Part shown: positions 35,222 through 43,763 of the stretch, one piece after another | Numbering within the stretch: the stretch's first letter is position 1 | Layout of the letters: each line of letters begins with the position of its first letter | Assembly (NCBI RefSeq): GCF_014651055.1 | Contig: NZ_BMWD01000010.1 | Span: 130,994-194,993, forward strand | Direction: 5' to 3' | Source: Streptomyces fructofermentans | Lineage (GTDB): Bacteria; Actinomycetota; Actinomycetes; Streptomycetales; Streptomycetaceae | DNA: 64,000 nucleotides | Made by a program: the position numbers and the translations under genes | The notes under the pieces: generated by a model | What the model was told of the DNA's origin: nothing | Databases searched by the model: none | Seen by the model: the letters and a program-made list of their open reading frames with translations, nothing else

Positions 35222-36609
35222 TTCCGCAGCAACCTTCCGGCGCGCTCCCTCAGTACGGTCACTGCGTCGGTGGCCGCCTTCTCGGCCCGCACGCCCGTCT
35301 TGTCGGTGGTGCCGCCTGCCCAGCCTCCGGCATGCAGCGGGACGACCTTCCTCCGAACCGTGGTCTCGACCGCCAACGGCTGGACGCGGAACGACCCGGC
35401 GTCCCAGCGGAGCAGCCCGATGCACGCGCCGGACGCCGCGACGGCCTCCGGCGTCAACGGGCCCGCGGACGGGATGCGGTCCGTGTCGACGACGAGTGGA
35501 CTGCCTGCCGCTGTGAGGACGACCGCGTCGTCGTCCCCGCCGACGGCGTAGCCCTCCAGGAACACCGGTACGACCAGGCGCGCCGGGTGCCGGTCCAGCG
35601 GTGCCACGTAGGAGTCGGCGGCCGTCGGCAGTGCGACGCGGGCGGTGGCGAAGGCGTCGGCGGGCGCACCCTGCCGTGCGTGGGCGTCACTCCATATGAG
35701 GTCGCCCTCGACGGTGACCGGCATGTCGGTGAGGTCCATGGAGCACCCCTCTCCGACGGCCGCCAGGAGCGACATGTGCGGGCGCAGCAACTGCCACAGG
35801 CCCGCTCCCACGACGGTGTCCGGCTTCGGCACCGACACGCTCGCGCGCACCAGGCGGGACGCGCCGCCCTCCGCGGGTTCGAGCACCGCGTGGACCTGTG
35901 CCTGTACGGCGGTCGCGTGCTCCTGCAGGTCGACGCCGAGAGGCAGCAGACGGCCGGTCACCGTGCCGGTCACGGGCACCTGTGCCGCGCCGGGCAGCGT
36001 CAGCAGCATCCCGCGCGACCACAGGTCCGCCCAGCGCCGTTCCGGCACGCGCTCCAGCGTCGCACCGGGGCAGGACGCGGCGAGTTCGGCCGCGAAGCCG
36101 TCGAGCAGTGTGGCCAGGCGGCGAAGTCCGGGGTCCGGGAGCATCGCGGAGACCACGTGTGCCGCACCGGACACCACGTCGTGGTCGAGGCCCCGCCATC
36201 CGCGGCGCGCCAGGTCGGAGAGCCAGGAGCGGGCGGCCGCCAGTAGGTTGGCGGGCTGCTGTCCGGCGGGCTCGGGCGTGCCCTGCTCGCCGCGAGGGCG
36301 TCCGGTCGCTTCCTCGGTACGGGCGGCCAGAGCGTCGTGGACCGAGCCGAGCAGCGCCGCACGCGCGGCCGCGAGGGCGACGAAGTGGTCCTCGCCCGCG
36401 GCACCGGCCGACGCCTTCTCCGCAGCCTCTGAGACCTTGGCGGCCAGCGGCGTTCCCGTGACGGCCCGGGCGATTTCCGCGAGACCCGCGGCCTGCGCGG
36501 GCCCAGGCCTGAGCAGTCCGGTGACGAGGACCCGGTCGAAGGCGTCGACGGCAGCCAGCGCCTCGTCCAGTCCGTCGACGCTCTCGCTGAGGAGGTCGGC
36601 GCGCATCAT
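35218..36609 (-). CDS. 463-aa unknown protein of the MoxR-vWA-SWIM cluster
   Basis: I do not recognise a named domain. It begins with an alpha-helical Ala-rich part (MMRADLLSESVDGLDEALAAV, about residues 1-210) and continues with a beta-rich second half (about 220-463) containing LVVPVFLEGYAVGG and VVLTAAGSPLVVDTDRIPS. It has no signal peptide or membrane segment. The start ATG 36609 overlaps the SWIM stop and its own stop overlaps the vWA start, so the three proteins are made in step. It may be the cluster's adaptor or DUF5691-like component. Translation coupling and position are seen; the role is inference. Confidence 0.65.
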   Translation of the reverse strand: MMRADLLSESVDGLDEALAAVDAFDRVLVTGLLRPGPAQAAGLAEIARAVTGTPLAAKVSEAAEKASAGAAGEDHFVALAAARAALLGSVHDALAARTEEATGRPRGEQGTPEPAGQQPANLLAAARSWLSDLARRGWRGLDHDVVSGAAHVVSAMLPDPGLRRLATLLDGFAAELAASCPGATLERVPERRWADLWSRGMLLTLPGAAQVPVTGTVTGRLLPLGVDLQEHATAVQAQVHAVLEPAEGGASRLVRASVSVPKPDTVVGAGLWQLLRPHMSLLAAVGEGCSMDLTDMPVTVEGDLIWSDAHARQGAPADAFATARVALPTAADSYVAPLDRHPARLVVPVFLEGYAVGGDDDAVVLTAAGSPLVVDTDRIPSAGPLTPEAVAASGACIGLLRWDAGSFRVQPLAVETTVRRKVVPLHAGGWAGGTTDKTGVRAEKAATDAVTVLRERAGRLLRK

Positions 36610-37109
36610 GCCACCGCCCTGGTCGGCGGGAACCACTGCATCTCCGGCAGCGGGGCCGTGGTGGGCGCGAGCTCCAAGTAGGCCAAGTGGCGCAGGAATC
36701 TGCTGAAGACGGGCGCGGCGGCCGTCGTGTCGCCCTGCGCCGGCCGCGAGTTGATCATTACGCCGGTGAGGGTCTGCGCGTCGGCCTCACCCGTGCCGGT
36801 GTCGATCTTCAGGTAGCGGGCGACGCGGGAGGCCCCGTACTGCAGCACCGCCTCGGTGACCAGGGCCCGGATGTGATTGCAGAACGAGCCCCGGGCGCCG
36901 CCGCAGGGGCGGTTGTTGTTGGTGCTGCACGCGAACGCGAAGGTACCGACGGCGACCGACGACACGTAGACCCGCTCGATGTCCGAGCCGCTGGACACGA
37001 CACCCTGCAGACGTCCGTCGGCCAGTTCGACGAACGGGACCTTGGCGAGCTTCCGCGGCCGTGCGCTCGGAATCACGCGTGCCGTGCTCGACCTCTCCCA
37101 GTGCGACAA
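36606..37109 (-). CDS. compact SWIM-like zinc-finger protein of the cluster
   Basis: A 167-aa protein with a SWIM-type zinc-binding core: Cys61, Cys69, Cys77 and His79 (FACSTNNNRPCGG and FCNHIRALV). The Cys spacing is a compact variant of CxCxnCxH. It is far shorter than the E. coli YehQ SWIM protein. SWIM proteins bind DNA or proteins. The likely start is TTG 37109, eight bases after AGGAG; the frame is open to 37190. It is the first gene of the operon and overlaps the next start. Confidence 0.65.
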   Translation of the reverse strand: MSHWERSSTARVIPSARPRKLAKVPFVELADGRLQGVVSSGSDIERVYVSSVAVGTFAFACSTNNNRPCGGARGSFCNHIRALVTEAVLQYGASRVARYLKIDTGTGEADAQTLTGVMINSRPAQGDTTAAAPVFSRFLRHLAYLELAPTTAPLPEMQWFPPTRAVA

Positions 37110-37610
37110 CGCACCATCTCCTATGCATCCAGGGGGATGTCCACGCCTGATCGGCGGGACACGAATGAACATACGGGCGACCACTGACAACGCCGTTCCC
37201 GTCGGGTGACCTCCCGCTCCGGCACGGCGACGGGCACGACCGATCCGTGCGCCCGCGTCGCCCCGCCCCGCACCCCCGCATGCCGTTTCCGCGGCCGGAC
37301 GACCCGACGCGACCGATCCGATCCGATTCGATTCGACCGGGCGGACGCGACGCGACGCGACCCGGGCCGACGCGACCCGGTCCGGCCCGATGCCACGCCA
37401 CGCGGCCCGACGCGGCCGGCCCGGCCATCACACCGTCCCCGCCGAGCGGAATCCGCCAACGACCCCATGAGCGGCCCAAGTCCGGGCGCCTGCCCGCATC
37501 GGTCCCCGAGACCTGGGAAACCGGGTCGGGAGGCAGACGACCCGTATCGCTCCATCCGCTGAGCGCGGGCCCTCGGACCGGGCGCCCGCGACCGATCGAG
37601 AGGCACCGCT
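37110..37610. other. divergent intergenic region with low-complexity repeat
   Basis: A 500-bp gap holding the promoters of the SWIM-MoxR operon and of the ThDP enzyme. The stretch at about 37305-37385 is a run of degenerate 5-8-bp units (GATCC/GATTC and GACGCGAC types). No gene is supported. Confidence 0.5.
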
Positions 37611-39338
37611 GTGGCACGTACCGTTGCCCGCGTCATCGTCGACGCACTCAACGAACTGGGCGTCAGGCACGTCTTCGGAGTCGTCGGGGACGCCCTGAAC
37701 CCACTGACGGAGGCCATCCGCACCACCGACGACGTGAACTGGGTCGGTTGCCGGCACGAGGAGGCCGCGGCCTTCGCCGCGGGCGCCCAGTCGCAGCTCT
37801 CCGGGAACCTCGGAGTCTGCATGGGAACCGTGGGACCGGGTTCCGTCCACCTCCTCAACGGGCTCTACGACGCGGCGAAGAGCCGTACCCCGGTGCTGGC
37901 GATCTGCGGTCAGGTCCCCCTCGCCGAACTCGGCAGCGAGTACTTCCAGGAGGTCGACAACGACCTGCTCTTCCGCGACGTGGCCGTCTACCGAGCGACT
38001 GTCACCTCCCCGGACCAGATGCCGCGCATGTTCGAGTCCGCCGTACGCGCCGCCGTCAGCCAGGACGGGGTCGCCGTGCTGACCGTCCCCGGCGACCTGG
38101 GCGACCAGGAACTGACCGAGGACCGCCCGACGCGCTTCGCCCTCGACCGTGCGGTCACCCGGCCCGACGACCCGGCGCTCGCCGAGGCCGCCGAACTCCT
38201 GAACGCCGCCTCCCGCGTGACCCTGCTCGTCGGACGCGGCGCGCGCGACGCCCGGGCCGAGGTGCTGCGCGCAGCCGAACTCCTCGCCGCGCCCATGGTG
38301 CTCACCCTCAAGGCGAAGGAGGGCTTCGAGGACGGCAACGCCTTCCAGGTCGGCCAGACCGGTCTGATCGGCAACCCGGCCGCCTCCCACGCCCTCGCCA
38401 AGGGGGACGTACTCCTGATGCTGGGCACCGACTTCCCGTACCGCGACTGGTATCCGAAGGACTGCCGCGTCGTACAGATCGACGCCCGGGAGGAGCACCT
38501 GGGCCGCCGGGTACCCGTGGACGTGGGCCTCGCCGGCGACGTCGGAGCCACCCTCCGGGCCCTGCTTCCCCTGCTGAAGGCGATACCCGACCGCGCGCAC
38601 CTGGACGACTGCCGGGACCGCTTCGCCCCCTGGCAGGAAGGACAGCGGCGGCTCGCCGACCCGGGCCACGAACGCCGCTTGGCCGGGAAGCTGCGCGCGG
38701 CGCTGGACAACCGCCACCACGAGATCCGCCCGGAGGCCCTCGCGGCAGCGGTCGACAGCCGTGCGGACCGGGACGCGGTGTTCACCTCGGACACGGGCAT
38801 GGCGACCGTGTGGCTCTCACGGTTCGTCACGATGAGCGGCTCCCGTCGACTGATCGGCTCCTACAACCTCGGCTCGATGGCCAACGCGATGCCGCAGGCC
38901 CTCGGTGCGCAACTGTGGGCACCGGACCGCCAGGTCGTCGCCTTCTGCGGCGACGGCGGACTCAGCATGCTGCTGGGGGACCTCATGACGATCAGGACGT
39001 ACCGGCTGCCGGTGAAACTGGTCGTCTTCGACAACCGGCGCCTCGGCATGGTCAAGCTGGAACAGGAGCAGGCGGGTCTGCCCGAGTTCGGCACGGAACT
39101 CGACAACCCCGACTTCGCAGCGGTCGCGACGGCTCTCGGGCTCACCGGCATCCGCGTCACCGACCCGGCGGAACTCGACGACGGCGTGCGCCGGGCGTTC
39201 GACACGCCGGGACCGGTCGTACTCGACGTGCTGACCAATCCCGAGGAGGTGGCCGTGCCGGGCAGGCCCACGGTCGCGCAGGGGTGGGGCTTCGCCATCG
39301 CCAAGGTCAAGGAGGTCCTGTCCAGCCGCGAGGACTGA
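37611..39338 (+). CDS. pyruvate dehydrogenase (quinone)-like ThDP enzyme
   Basis: A 575-aa thiamine-diphosphate enzyme of the PoxB/acetolactate-synthase superfamily. The three domains are visible: Pyr (about residues 1-170, ThDP-activating Glu in RHEEAAAF), a central FAD-binding-type domain (about 185-320) and the PP domain (about 370-530) with the cofactor motif FCGDGGLSML...FDNRRLGMV. It most resembles pyruvate dehydrogenase (ubiquinone/cytochrome), which converts pyruvate to acetate and CO2 at the membrane. Acetolactate-synthase-like activity cannot be excluded. The GTG start follows GAGAGGC. It stands alone. Confidence 0.8.
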   Translation: MARTVARVIVDALNELGVRHVFGVVGDALNPLTEAIRTTDDVNWVGCRHEEAAAFAAGAQSQLSGNLGVCMGTVGPGSVHLLNGLYDAAKSRTPVLAICGQVPLAELGSEYFQEVDNDLLFRDVAVYRATVTSPDQMPRMFESAVRAAVSQDGVAVLTVPGDLGDQELTEDRPTRFALDRAVTRPDDPALAEAAELLNAASRVTLLVGRGARDARAEVLRAAELLAAPMVLTLKAKEGFEDGNAFQVGQTGLIGNPAASHALAKGDVLLMLGTDFPYRDWYPKDCRVVQIDAREEHLGRRVPVDVGLAGDVGATLRALLPLLKAIPDRAHLDDCRDRFAPWQEGQRRLADPGHERRLAGKLRAALDNRHHEIRPEALAAAVDSRADRDAVFTSDTGMATVWLSRFVTMSGSRRLIGSYNLGSMANAMPQALGAQLWAPDRQVVAFCGDGGLSMLLGDLMTIRTYRLPVKLVVFDNRRLGMVKLEQEQAGLPEFGTELDNPDFAAVATALGLTGIRVTDPAELDDGVRRAFDTPGPVVLDVLTNPEEVAVPGRPTVAQGWGFAIAKVKEVLSSRED

Positions 39339-39865
39339 CGAGGGCACGCGGGCCCGTCGCGCGGACGGGGTGAAGAGGCGGTTGCCTGGCCCTGGTCGTG
39401 AGGACGTCCGGGGTGCCCGGAGGGGCATGCGCGGACGGCGATCACCCGAACGGGTCACGGGAGGTGCGGCGGATCCGACCGTGTCATCGTCGGCTCACCG
39501 GGTACCCGCGCCCGATGCCCCGCCACGCCCCCGACCGAGCGAGGAAGGGAGAACCCTGTGCACCGGATGCGGTCCTGCCGCCGGCACGCGGCCTCCGGCG
39601 GGTCACCCGCCTCACCCGCTGCGCATGACGCGGGAGCCGGGGTGCGCAACGCTGAAGGCGAGGGGCCGGCCGCACAGATGCAGGTCGGCCCGTCAGGAAC
39701 GGCGAGGGGCCCGCGCCGACAGCGCACGCGCGATGGTCCGGAACGAGCCCGCACACCGCCGAACGGGTGGTCCCGGATTGCGTGCAGCGAGCACAGGCTC
39801 GCGAGGAGAGCAGCGGCTGCGGAACACGCGGCCGGAGTCCTACCCCAGAGAAGGGACCGCGCCCG
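39339..39865. other. intergenic region, no gene seen
   Basis: A 527-bp gap. Frames are open, but none has a plausible start signal or a recognisable protein. No strong hairpin or repeat was found. Confidence 0.35.
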
Positions 39866-40213
39866 ATGGTCACCGTGTCACTGACCGCCACGTCCCCGGA
39901 GGACGTCACCACCGTGTTCGACGTCCTGCGGACGGCGTTTCCCACCGACAGGCCCGCCCGCAGTGTGGCCCAGGACCAGTCGGGGGGTCGCCCCTCCGTG
40001 TGGACCGCGGAGTTCGAGCCCACCGAGGACCGCATCACGACCGGTCCGACCGCGCTGGAGGGCGCTGTCAGCGCCACGCTCCAGGGCGGATACGTGGCTG
40101 TGGACCGGCTCCGCGCGGCGCTGGACGGCGCGTTCACCGTGAACGAGGCCGGCACCGCGTCGGGGGACCAGGAGAAGGAGGTCGACCTGCGGCTCCTGAC
40201 GAAGGCGGACTGA
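39866..40213 (+). CDS. small conserved protein of unknown function
   Basis: A 115-aa soluble protein. AAGGGA precedes ATG 39866. The sequence (VTVSLTATSPEDVTTVFDVLRTAFPTD, then VSATLQGGYVAVDRLRAALDGAFTV) looks like a small alpha/beta protein, with an acidic C-terminus. I cannot name the family. Confidence 0.6.
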   Translation: MVTVSLTATSPEDVTTVFDVLRTAFPTDRPARSVAQDQSGGRPSVWTAEFEPTEDRITTGPTALEGAVSATLQGGYVAVDRLRAALDGAFTVNEAGTASGDQEKEVDLRLLTKAD

Positions 40214-40349
40214 ACGGGGCGCCCGCCCCGTGCGCCGTGCGAAGCAGTGCCTCGCGCGACCGTGCGGGGGTACCCGGACACAGGGGTCCACGCGCCGCGC
40301 GCGGAGGGCCGGAAACCGACCGGACAACCGGAGAGAGGGGCGCACGACG

Positions 40350-40514
40350 GTGAACGGGTCAGCGGCCGAGAGCGGCTTGATAACCAGTCAGCACATGAGC
40401 GGGGAACCTGTCCGCACCTGCCGGCCCGCCATGCTGGCGGAGACGCTGCCGGCAGCGGGCGAGGAGGACGAGTGCGCCGCGGAGGGCGCCACGATCGTCC
40501 TCGGCGAGGACTGA
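40350..40514 (+). CDS. possible 54-aa Cys-containing peptide
   Basis: A candidate small ORF starting at GTG 40350 after GAGAGAGGGG, or at ATG 40395. The peptide ends EDECAAEGATIVLGED and contains two Cys (VRTCRPAM and DECAAE). It is acidic at the C-terminus and has no membrane segment. It could be a peptide precursor, but no modification gene is nearby. It may also be non-coding. Confidence 0.3.
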   Translation: MNGSAAESGLITSQHMSGEPVRTCRPAMLAETLPAAGEEDECAAEGATIVLGED

Positions 40515-40627
40515 CCGCCGCCGGCCGGGCGTCTGGTCCCGGCCGCCCCCACCGCCGCCGGGACCCGTGGCGCCCCTTGGTACGTTCTCCCTCCGTGCTG
40601 CCGAGGGTGCTCCAGGAGTGACGCGTC

Positions 40628-41095
40628 ATGAGCGACGACGTTCTGTCCGTCATACCGACCGACCCCCACTGGCAGCCCACGCGGGCCGCTGCCGACCTGG
40701 TGGCGTCACTCGTGGAGGACCTGGCACCGGGGCTGCCGGACGGCGCGGAGGTGGAGATCGACGTCACCTGGTACGACACGATCACCGCCGTCGACTGCGG
40801 TGGGAACCTCCAGGGGATCGGCTGCCCGCACTGCGGCGGGTCCATCGGCGTCGACTGGTGGGCCGACCTGTTGGAGGCCCACTGCGACGACGGCTTCACG
40901 ACACTCGCCACCGTGGTTCCCTGCTGCGGCACCGCGACCACGCTGAACGCGCTGGAATACGACTGGCCCTGCGGATTCGCCCGATTCGAGGCAGCAATCT
41001 GGAACCCCGCCCGGACCTGGTTCGGCGAGGAGGAACTGACGGTCATCGGGGAGGCGCTCGGGCATCCGGTGCGGCAGGTCAGGGCCCACATCTGA
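40628..41095 (+). CDS. conserved protein with paired zinc-ribbon-like Cys motifs
   Basis: A 155-aa soluble protein with CPHCGG (near residue 66) and PCCG (near residue 98) motifs that could bind zinc. Aromatic-rich segments DVTWYDTITAV, DWWADLLEAH and EYDWPCGFARFEAAIWNPAR are conserved in similar Streptomyces proteins, as far as I recall. The function is unknown. It precedes the ArsR-VOC pair but is not clearly cotranscribed. Confidence 0.65.
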   Translation: MSDDVLSVIPTDPHWQPTRAAADLVASLVEDLAPGLPDGAEVEIDVTWYDTITAVDCGGNLQGIGCPHCGGSIGVDWWADLLEAHCDDGFTTLATVVPCCGTATTLNALEYDWPCGFARFEAAIWNPARTWFGEEELTVIGEALGHPVRQVRAHI

Positions 41096-41228
41096 GACGC
41101 GTCGGCCTTGGCCGCACCACCTTGATCGGGGTACGCCGCCGTGAGTACCCCCTGTGGAGTACGGGTTCGCCGACCTCCGGTGAACCTGCGCGGGGCGCGT
41201 GTGCGGAGGGCTCCGGGGGACCGGCTTG

Positions 41229-41252
41229 ATAGGCAAGTCGCTACTTGCCTAT
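41229..41252 (+). promoter_or_regulatory. palindromic ArsR operator
   Basis: A perfect 10-bp inverted repeat (left arm ATAGGCAAGT at 41229-41238, right arm 41243-41252) with a 4-nt centre ends 9 bp before the ArsR-family start. It overlaps the likely promoter, consistent with autorepression of the arsR-VOC operon. Confidence 0.75.
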
Positions 41253-41261
41253 GGTGGGGCC

Positions 41262-41555
41262 ATGGCGGAGGATGTCTTCAAGGCGCTGGCGGACCCGACC
41301 CGCAGGAAGATCCTCGACGAGCTGACGGAGCGGAACGGTCAGACGCTGTTCGAGATCTGCGCGAGGCTGACGACCAAGCACGGCCTGGGTTCGTCCCGGC
41401 AGGCCGTCAGCCAGCACCTGGCCGTACTGGAGTCGGCGGGGCTGGTCGTGTCGCGACGCCAGGGCCGCTACAAGTTCCACGACCTCCGCACCGAACCCCT
41501 GGAGCGCATCGTGACCCGATGGCTCAAACCCGACGCACCGGAGAGCACCCCATGA
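41262..41555 (+). CDS. ArsR-family winged-helix regulator
   Basis: A 97-aa winged-helix protein (FKALADPTRRKILDEL, then SRQAVSQHLAVLESAGLVVSRRQGRYKFH). It lacks the metal-binding Cys of metal-sensing ArsR proteins and belongs to the SdpR/AHSA1-linked group that commonly precedes a small-molecule enzyme gene. The stop overlaps the VOC ATG (ATGA). The perfect palindrome immediately upstream should be its operator. Confidence 0.9.
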   Translation: MAEDVFKALADPTRRKILDELTERNGQTLFEICARLTTKHGLGSSRQAVSQHLAVLESAGLVVSRRQGRYKFHDLRTEPLERIVTRWLKPDAPESTP

Positions 41556-41938
41556 AGATCCACCTCACCAGCGTCTTCGTCGACGACCAGGAGAAGGCCC
41601 TGCGCTTCTACACCGACGTGCTGGGCTTCGTGAAGCAGCACGACGTCCCGGTCGGTACGGACCGCTGGCTGACCGTGGTTTCGCCGGAGGACCCCGACGG
41701 GACGGCGCTGCTCCTCGAACCCTCCGGTCACCCCGCGGTGCAGCCGTACAGGACCGCACTGGTCCAGGACGGCATCCCGGCGACCTCGTTCGCCGTGGAC
41801 GACGTGCGGGCGGAGTTCGAGCGGCTGAGCGGGCTCGGGGTGTACTTCACCCAGGAGCCGCTGGAGATGGGGCCCGTCACCACCGCGGTCCTCGACGACA
41901 CCTGCGGCAATCTGATCCAGATCGTGCACGGCGCGTAG
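41552..41938 (+). CDS. VOC/glyoxalase superfamily protein
   Basis: A 128-aa vicinal-oxygen-chelate protein (begins MKIHLTSVFVDDQEKALRFYTDVLGFVK and ends TCGNLIQIVHG). It may be a metal-dependent lyase, dioxygenase or binding protein. The paired beta-alpha-beta-beta-beta modules are visible. It is translationally coupled to the ArsR-family gene, which probably senses its substrate. Confidence 0.88.
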   Translation: MKIHLTSVFVDDQEKALRFYTDVLGFVKQHDVPVGTDRWLTVVSPEDPDGTALLLEPSGHPAVQPYRTALVQDGIPATSFAVDDVRAEFERLSGLGVYFTQEPLEMGPVTTAVLDDTCGNLIQIVHGA

Positions 41939-42261
41939 ACCGCCGGAAGGCCTGGCGCGCGCCGAATGCCACCGGGTGGGACGCCCCCGAAGCGCGCCGG
42001 GCGGGCCGGCAGCCGTGTCCGCGGCTGCCGAGGAGTGCGGGTCCTTCGCGCACGGGGCGTGACGGCTGCGGTGATGACTCGGGCCCCCTGAGCTCCTGCG
42101 CGCACGCGTGTCCAGGGGTGCCGAGCCGGTGAGGGCCTCCGGCGAGTCGCCCGAGAGGCCGTGCGATCCCGCGTCCATGATGACGGCACGGGCGATCACC
42201 GCGCCCTCGGCACGGCCCCGCGCCTCCGCCGACCCGTGCCGTCCCAGAACTACGGAGAGTC
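41939..42261. other. intergenic region, no gene seen
   Basis: A 323-bp gap without a supported ORF. It should contain the promoter of the downstream YhgE/Pip gene. Confidence 0.35.
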
Positions 42262-43545
42262 ATGGCCGCCGACAGCACCCCTCCGGAAGCCGACGTCCAG
42301 GTGCGTGCCGCCACGCTCGTGCGGCGCCCCAAGCTGTGGCTGGTGCCGACGGTCCTCACGGGACTGCTCGCGTTCCTGCTGTCCCTGCTCTACATGGGCG
42401 GTGTCGTCAGCCCCGGCCGGGAACTGCACGACCTCCCCATCGGCCTGGTGAACGCGGACGACGGCGAGCCGCCGCCCGGACAGAGACAGAACGTGGGCAC
42501 CCAGCTCGCCCGGGCCATCGCGTCCGGCACCTCCGACAAGGCCGCCTGGCGCGTGCTGACCCGCGCGCAGGCCCAGGACCAGCTGGACACCGGCAGGATC
42601 TACGGCGCCCTGGTCATCCCCGAGGACTTCACCGCCACGGTGACCGCGCTCACCACCGCGGACGCCTCGACCCGACCGACACTGACCGTGCTGACCAACC
42701 CGGGCAAGGGGAGCCTCGGCTCCTCCCTGGCCACCCAGATCACGACACAGGCCGCCCACCAGGCCTCGCAGACGATCGGCAAGCAGCTCACCGAGGCCAC
42801 CGCCGACGCGAAGCCCGGCGGCACCGCGAAACTGCTCATCGCCGACCCGGTTGCCGTCGTCACCAAGGTCGGCCACCCCATCGGCGAACACAGCGGCCTG
42901 GGGCTGAGCGCCTTCTACTACACCCTGCTGCTCGTGCTGGGCGGATTCCTCGGCGGCAACGTCATCAGCAACGGAGTCGACACCGCTCTCGGCTACGCCG
43001 ACAACGAGATCGGCCCGTGGCACACCCGCCGTCCGACCGTGCCCATCAACCGCACCCAGACCCTGCTGCTGAAGATGGCCATGTCCGCCGGCATCGCCGC
43101 CCTGACGACGACGCTGGTCATGCTGGTCACGATCGGAATCCTCGACATGGACGCCTCTCACCTGCCGCTCCTGTGGGTCTACTCGTACTGCGCGAGCCTC
43201 GCGGTCGGCCTGGGCGTGCAAGCCATCAACGCGGCTTTCGGCGGAATCGGGCAGCTCGTGTCCATGTTCGTCTTCATCGTGCTCGGCCTGCCGTCGTCGG
43301 GTGCCACGGTGCCCTTGCAGGCGGTTCCCGACTTCTACCGCTTCCTGTCCGTGTTCGAGCCCATGCGCCAACTCAGCGACGGTGTCCGGGCCATCCTGTA
43401 CTTCGACGCCCGGGCCGACGCGGGGCTCGGCCGGGCCTGGCTGATGATCGCGGTCGGATCGGCGGCCGCACTGCTCTTCGGGTTCGCGATGACCCGCTAC
43501 TACGACCGCAAGGGCCACAAGCGCCTCACTCCGCAGCCCGGCTGA
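42262..43545 (+). CDS. YhgE/Pip-domain (DUF3533) ABC-2-type membrane protein
   Basis: A 427-aa membrane protein with one N-terminal helix (about residues 27-48), a large extracellular domain (about 50-210, including LPIGLVNADDG) and a cluster of five or six C-terminal helices (about 220-425). This is the YhgE/Pip layout, related to ABC-2 export permeases and to ESX/type VII accessory proteins. ATG 42262 follows GGAGAG. No ATPase gene is adjacent, so its partner is unknown. Confidence 0.85.
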   Translation: MAADSTPPEADVQVRAATLVRRPKLWLVPTVLTGLLAFLLSLLYMGGVVSPGRELHDLPIGLVNADDGEPPPGQRQNVGTQLARAIASGTSDKAAWRVLTRAQAQDQLDTGRIYGALVIPEDFTATVTALTTADASTRPTLTVLTNPGKGSLGSSLATQITTQAAHQASQTIGKQLTEATADAKPGGTAKLLIADPVAVVTKVGHPIGEHSGLGLSAFYYTLLLVLGGFLGGNVISNGVDTALGYADNEIGPWHTRRPTVPINRTQTLLLKMAMSAGIAALTTTLVMLVTIGILDMDASHLPLLWVYSYCASLAVGLGVQAINAAFGGIGQLVSMFVFIVLGLPSSGATVPLQAVPDFYRFLSVFEPMRQLSDGVRAILYFDARADAGLGRAWLMIAVGSAAALLFGFAMTRYYDRKGHKRLTPQPG

Positions 43546-43575
43546 ATCAGGGCGCCGGGGCAGCGGGGGCAGCGC

Positions 43576-43606
43576 GACGCCGGGGCGGCGAGACGCCGGG
43601 GCGGCG
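43576..43606. repeat. 15-bp direct repeat pair
   Basis: GACGCCGGGGCGGCG is repeated at 43576-43590 and 43592-43606, just after the YhgE gene. No function is apparent. Confidence 0.5.
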
Positions 43607-43763
43607 CGCGGAGTCCGCCGGCACGCCGTTCGAGGCGGGGCCCGGCTCTGGGGCGGTGCCGCCGCGGACGCGGATCTAATATGGTCGAAATTGGTGCTCT
43701 TTCAGGTGTTTTGCGCATCAGCTCCACTCGCTTCCTTCGCCGCTGTCGAACTCAGGAGTCGGT

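Noticed and set aside
35218..36609. Assignment of the 463-aa protein as the beta-propeller (bpX) component of a known ternary system
   Set aside because: I see no clear propeller blade repeats; the name would go beyond the evidence.
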